This document shows positions 60,391-64,000 of a DNA stretch of 64,000 bases, piece by piece. The stretch spans positions 1,178,001 to 1,242,000 of the forward strand of contig NC_079881.1 in assembly GCF_029227915.1 (NCBI RefSeq), written 5' to 3'. The DNA comes from Hydractinia symbiolongicarpus (taxonomy: Eukaryota > Cnidaria > Hydrozoa > Anthoathecata > Hydractiniidae). The notes under the pieces were generated by a model that searched no databases, was not told where the DNA came from, and saw only the letters and a list, made by a program, of their open reading frames with translations. Every line of letters starts with the position of its first letter. Positions within the stretch are counted from its first letter, which is position 1. Made by a program: the position numbers and the translations under genes.

Positions 60391-62512
60391 ACGGGCCGAG
60401 TCCGGGATTTGCGGGAAGTCGCGGGTTTTCGTTTGCCGGCGATTAAACTTCCTTTAGTCAGCGTCTCATCAAAAATGAAAACATTTTTGAAAACTACAAG
60501 TCTCATGGGCTTTAGTGGTGAAATAATAATTTAAAAAATCGTTCGGGAAATGAGTTTACTCCCTGGGTACTTTCTTTTTATACTTTTGACTATACGGGCC
60601 GAGTCCGGGATTTGCGGGAAGTCGCGGGTTTTCGTTTGCCGGCGATTAAACTTCCTTTAGTCAGCGTCTCATCAAAAATGAAAACATTTTTGAAAACTAC
60701 AAGTCTCATGGGCTTTAGTGGTGAAATAATAATTTAAAAAATCGTTGGGGAAATGAGTTTACTCCCTGGGTACTTTCTTTGTATACATTCGACTATACGG
60801 GCCAAGCCCGGGATGTACGGGAAATCGCGGGTTTTCGTTTGCCGGCGATTAAACCACTTTCATTAAGCGTCTCATCAAAAATGAAAACATTTCTGAAAAC
60901 TACAAGTCTCATGCGTTTTAGTGATGAAAAAATAATTTAAAAAATCGTTCGGGAAATGAGTTTACTCCCTGGGTACTTTCTTTGTATACTTTTGACTATA
61001 CGGGCCGAGTCCGGGATTTACGGGAAGTCGCGGGTTTTCGTTTGCCGGCGATTAAACTTCTTTTATTCAGCGTCTCATCAAAAATGAAAACATTTTTAAA
61101 AACTACAAGTCTCATGGGCTTTAGTGGTGAAATAATAATTTAAAAAATCGTTCGGGAAATGAGTTTACTCCCAGGGTACTTTATTTGTATACTTTTGACT
61201 ATACGGGCCGAGTCCAGGATTTACGGGAAATCGCAGGTTTTCGTTTGCCGGCGATTAAACTTCTTTTATTCAGCGTCTCATCAAAAATGAAAACATTTTT
61301 GAAAACTACAAGTCTCATGCGTTTTAGTGGTGAAAAAATAATTTAAAAAATCGTTCAGGAAAAGAGTTTACTCCCTGGGTACTTTCTTTGTATACTTTTG
61401 ACTATACGGGCCGAGTCCGGGGTTTACGGGAAATGGCGGGTTTTCGTTTGCCGGCGATTAAACTTCTTTTATTCAGCGTCTCATCAAAAATGAAAACATT
61501 TTTGAAAACTACAAGTCTCATGCGTTTTAGTGGTGAAAAGATAATTTAAAAAATCGTTTTGGAAATGAGTTTACTCACAGGGTACTTTCTTTGTATACAT
61601 TCGACTATACAAGCCAAGCCCGGGATTTGCGGGAAATCGCGGGTTTTCGTTTGCCGGCGATTAAACCACTTTCATTAAGCGTCTCATCAAAAATGAAAAC
61701 ATTTCTGAAAACTACAAGTCTCATGCGTTTTAGTGATGAAAAAATAAATTAAAAAATCGTTTTGGAAATGAGTTTACTTACAGGGTACTTTCTTTGTATA
61801 CTTTGGACTATACGGGCCGAGTCCGGGATTTACGGGAAGTCGCGGGTTTTCGTTTGCCGGCGATTAAACTTCTTTTATTCAGCGTCTCATCAAAAATGAA
61901 AACATTTTTGAAAACTACAAGTCTCATGCGGTTTAGTGCTAAAAAGATAATTTAAAAAATCGTTTTGGAAATGAGTTTACTCACAGGGTACTTTCTTTGT
62001 ACACATTCGACTATACGGGCCAAGCCCGGGATTTATGGGAAATCGCAGATTTTCGTTTGCCGGCGATTAAACCACTTTCATTAAGCGTCTCATCAAAAAT
62101 GAAAACATTTCTGAAAACTACAAGTCTCATCCGTTTTAGTGATGAAAAAATAATTCAAAAAATCGTTCGGGAAATGAGTTTACTCCCTGGGTACTTTCTT
62201 TGTATACTTTTGACTATACGGGCCGAGTCCGGGATTTACGGGAAGTCGCGGGTTTTCGTTTGCCGGCGATTAAACTTCTTTTATTCAGCGTCTCATCAAA
62301 AATGAAAACATTTTTGAAAACTACAAGTCTCATGCGTTTTAGTGGTGAAAAGATAATTTAAAAAATCGTTTTGGAAATGAGTTTACGCACAGGGTACTTT
62401 CTTTGTATACATTCGACTATACAAGCCAAGCCCGGGATTTACGGGAAATCGCGTTTTTTCGTTTGCCGGCGATTAAACCACTTTCATTAAGCGTCTCATC
62501 AAAAATGAAAAC
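57265..62512 (-). repeat. HOR block, 16-mer, 3247-bp period
   Basis: About 57265-59265 matches about 60512-62512 at offset 3247. Markers are AACTTCCTTTAGTCAGCG, TCGTTGGGGAAATG, CTTTATTTGTATAC, TCAGGAAAAGAG, CTATACAAGCCAAGCC, TTACTTACAGGG, CATGCGGTTTAGTGCTAAAAAG, TTTGTACACATTCG, CTCATCCGTTTTAG and GTTTACGCACAGGG. Between the two lies the second copy of the 17-mer-offset segment, so the unit itself was assembled from two earlier pieces. The AACTTCCTTTAGTC monomer is additionally doubled at about 60445 and 60648. Confidence 0.85.
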
Positions 62513-64000
62513 ATTTCTGAAAACTACAAGTCTCATGCGTTTTAGTGATGAAAAAATAATTTAAAAAATCGTTCGGGAAATGAGTTTACTCCCTGGGTAC
62601 CTTCTTTGTATACTTTTGACTATACGGTCCGAGTCCAGGATTTATGGGAAATCGCGGGTTTTCTTTTGCCGGCGATTAAACTTCTTTTATTCAGTATCTC
62701 ATCAAAAATGAAAACATTTTTAAAAACTACAAGTCTCATGGGCTTTAGTGGTGAATAAATAATTTAAAAAATCGTTCGGGAAATGAGTTTACTCCCTGGG
62801 TACTTTCTTTGTATACTTTTGACTATACGGGCCGAGTCCGGGATTTGCGGGAAGTCGCGGGTTTTCGTTTGGCGGCAATTAAACTTCTTTTAGTCAGCGT
62901 CTCATCAAAAATGAAAACATTTTTGAAAACTACAAGTCTCATGGGCTTTAGTGGTGAAATAATAATTTAAAAAATCGTTGGGGAAATGAGTTTACTCCCT
63001 GGGTACTTTCTTTGTATACTTTTGACTATACGGCCGAGTCGGGGATTTTCCGGGAAGTTGCGGGTTTTCGTTTGCCGGCGATTAAACTTCTTTTATTCAG
63101 CGTGTCATCAAAAGTGAAAACATTTTTAAAAACTACATGTCTCATGGGCTTGGGTGGTTAAATAATAATTTAAAAAATCGTTCGCGAAATGAGTTTACTC
63201 CCTGGGTACTTTCTTTGTATACATTCGACTATACGGGCCAAGCCCGGGATGTACGGGAAATCGCGGGTTTTCGTTTGCCGGCGATTAAACCACTTTCATT
63301 AAGCGTCTCATCAAAAATGAAAACATTTCTGAAAACTACAAGTCTCATGCGTTTTAGTGATGAAAAAATAATTTGAAAAATCGTTCGGGAAATGAGTTTA
63401 CTCCCTGGGTACTTTCTTTGTATACTTTTGACTATACGGGCCGAGTCCGGGATTTACGGGAAGTCGCGGGTTTTCGTTTGCCGGCGATTAAACTTCTTTT
63501 ATTCAGCGTCTCATCAAAAATGAAAACATTTTTAAAAACTACAAGTCTCATGGGCTTTAGTGGTGAAATAATAATTTAAAAAATCGTTCGGGAAATGAGT
63601 TTACTCCCAGGGTACTTTCTTTGTATACTTTTGACTATACGGGCCGAGTCCAGGATTTACGGGAAATCGCAGGTTTTCGTTTGCCGGCGATTAAACTTCT
63701 TTTATTCAGCGTCTCATCAAAAATGAAAACATTTTTGTAAGCTACAAGTCTCATGCGTTTCAGTGGTGAAAATATAATTTAAAAAATCGCATGGGAAAAG
63801 AGTTTACTCCCTGGGTACTTTCTTTGTATACTTTTGACTATACGGGCCGAGTCCGGGGTTTACGGGAAATGGCGGGTTTTCGTTTGCCGGCGATTAAACT
63901 TCTTTTATTCAGCGTCTCATCAAAAATGAAAACATTTTTGAAAACTACAAGTCTCATGCGTTTTAGTGGTGAAAAGATAATTCAAAAAATCGTTTTGGAA
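62512..64000 (-). repeat. Right edge of window, mixed satellite
   Basis: About seven monomers. The copy at about 63025 carries the GGGGATTTTCCGGGAAGTTGC and GTGTCATCAAAAGTG variants last seen near 53.7 kb (offset about 9334). 63224 onward follows the monomer order of 57541 onward (offset 5683, 28 monomers). Private changes include CTACATGTCTCATG, TTGGGTGGTTAAATAA and TCGCATGGGAAAAGAG. The array runs off the window. Confidence 0.75.

Larger units (their letters stand above)
39825..64000 (-). repeat. Right arm of satellite array, same monomer inverted, ~119 copies
   Basis: From the motif CGTATTAGTGGTGAAAA onward every copy is the reverse complement of the left-arm monomer: TTTAGTGGTGAAAA, AATTTAAAAAATCG, GAGTTTACTC, GTATAC, CGGGCC, GCCGGCGATTAAAC, CATCAAAAATGAAAAC, CTACAAGTCTCATG. 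The period stays at about 203 bp to the end of the window, where the array continues past position 64000. The same subtypes occur as in the left arm, but several private variants are specific to this arm (for example an ACAATTGT form at 40812, 43652, 45274, 49533, 50951 and a GGGATTTTCCGGGAAG form at about 47225, 47428, 53505, 53708 and 63038). No gene or mobile element is visible. Confidence 0.97.

Noticed and set aside
1-64000. CRISPR array
   Set aside because: Repeats are contiguous 203-bp units with no unique spacers and no cas genes; this is classical satellite DNA.

Overview
The whole 64 kb window is one tandem satellite DNA array. A monomer of about 203 bp (most copies 202-203 bp, 38% G+C in the common form) repeats roughly 315 times. 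I see no protein-coding gene, RNA gene, transposon, telomere repeat or other unrelated insert except one spacer of about 55 bp. Arrays of this size, homogeneity and higher-order structure are typical of eukaryotic constitutive heterochromatin (centromeric, pericentromeric, subtelomeric or knob DNA). I cannot name the species or the satellite family from sequence alone. The monomer is unusually rich in CpG (13 CpG in 203 bp, about 1.8 times expectation by hand count), which argues against long-term CpG methylation decay.

Layout: positions 1-39769 hold about 196 monomers in one orientation (taken here as +). At 39770-39824 a non-satellite spacer carries two adjacent small palindromes, one of them a near-perfect 11-bp-arm hairpin. 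From 39825 to the end about 119 monomers run in the opposite orientation. The array is therefore a large head-to-head/tail-to-tail inverted structure with its switch point inside the window.

Within each arm the monomers fall into recurring subtypes (a 'GAATAAAAGAAG / GGACTCGG' form, a 'TTAATGAAAGTGG / GGGCTTGG' form, and a 'CCTGTGAG / CCAAAACG' 3'-end form) that are shuffled into higher-order repeats (HORs). Adjacent blocks have different multiplicities: 6-mer (1215 bp), 9-mer (1817 bp), 14-mer (2832 bp), 3-mer (608 bp), 4-mer (811 bp), 8-mer (1624 bp), 10-mer (2030 bp) and 13-mer (2637 bp) in the left arm; 2-mer (406 bp), 8-mer (1622 bp), 7-mer (1418 bp), 3-mer (608 bp), 17-mer (3450 bp) and 16-mer (3247 bp) in the right arm. 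Hybrid monomers at several block edges mark the sites of unequal exchange. Distant segments (offsets 13358, 4259, 6280 bp) also share private variants, so exchange or transposition of multi-monomer blocks acts over more than 10 kb.

The predicted open reading frames of 60-129 codons are by-products of the repeat: the period is not a multiple of three, they occur on both strands, and the longer ones exist only where a point change removes a stop codon. None is annotated as a gene. All boundaries of HOR blocks were read by eye from shared private variants and are approximate to within about half a monomer.
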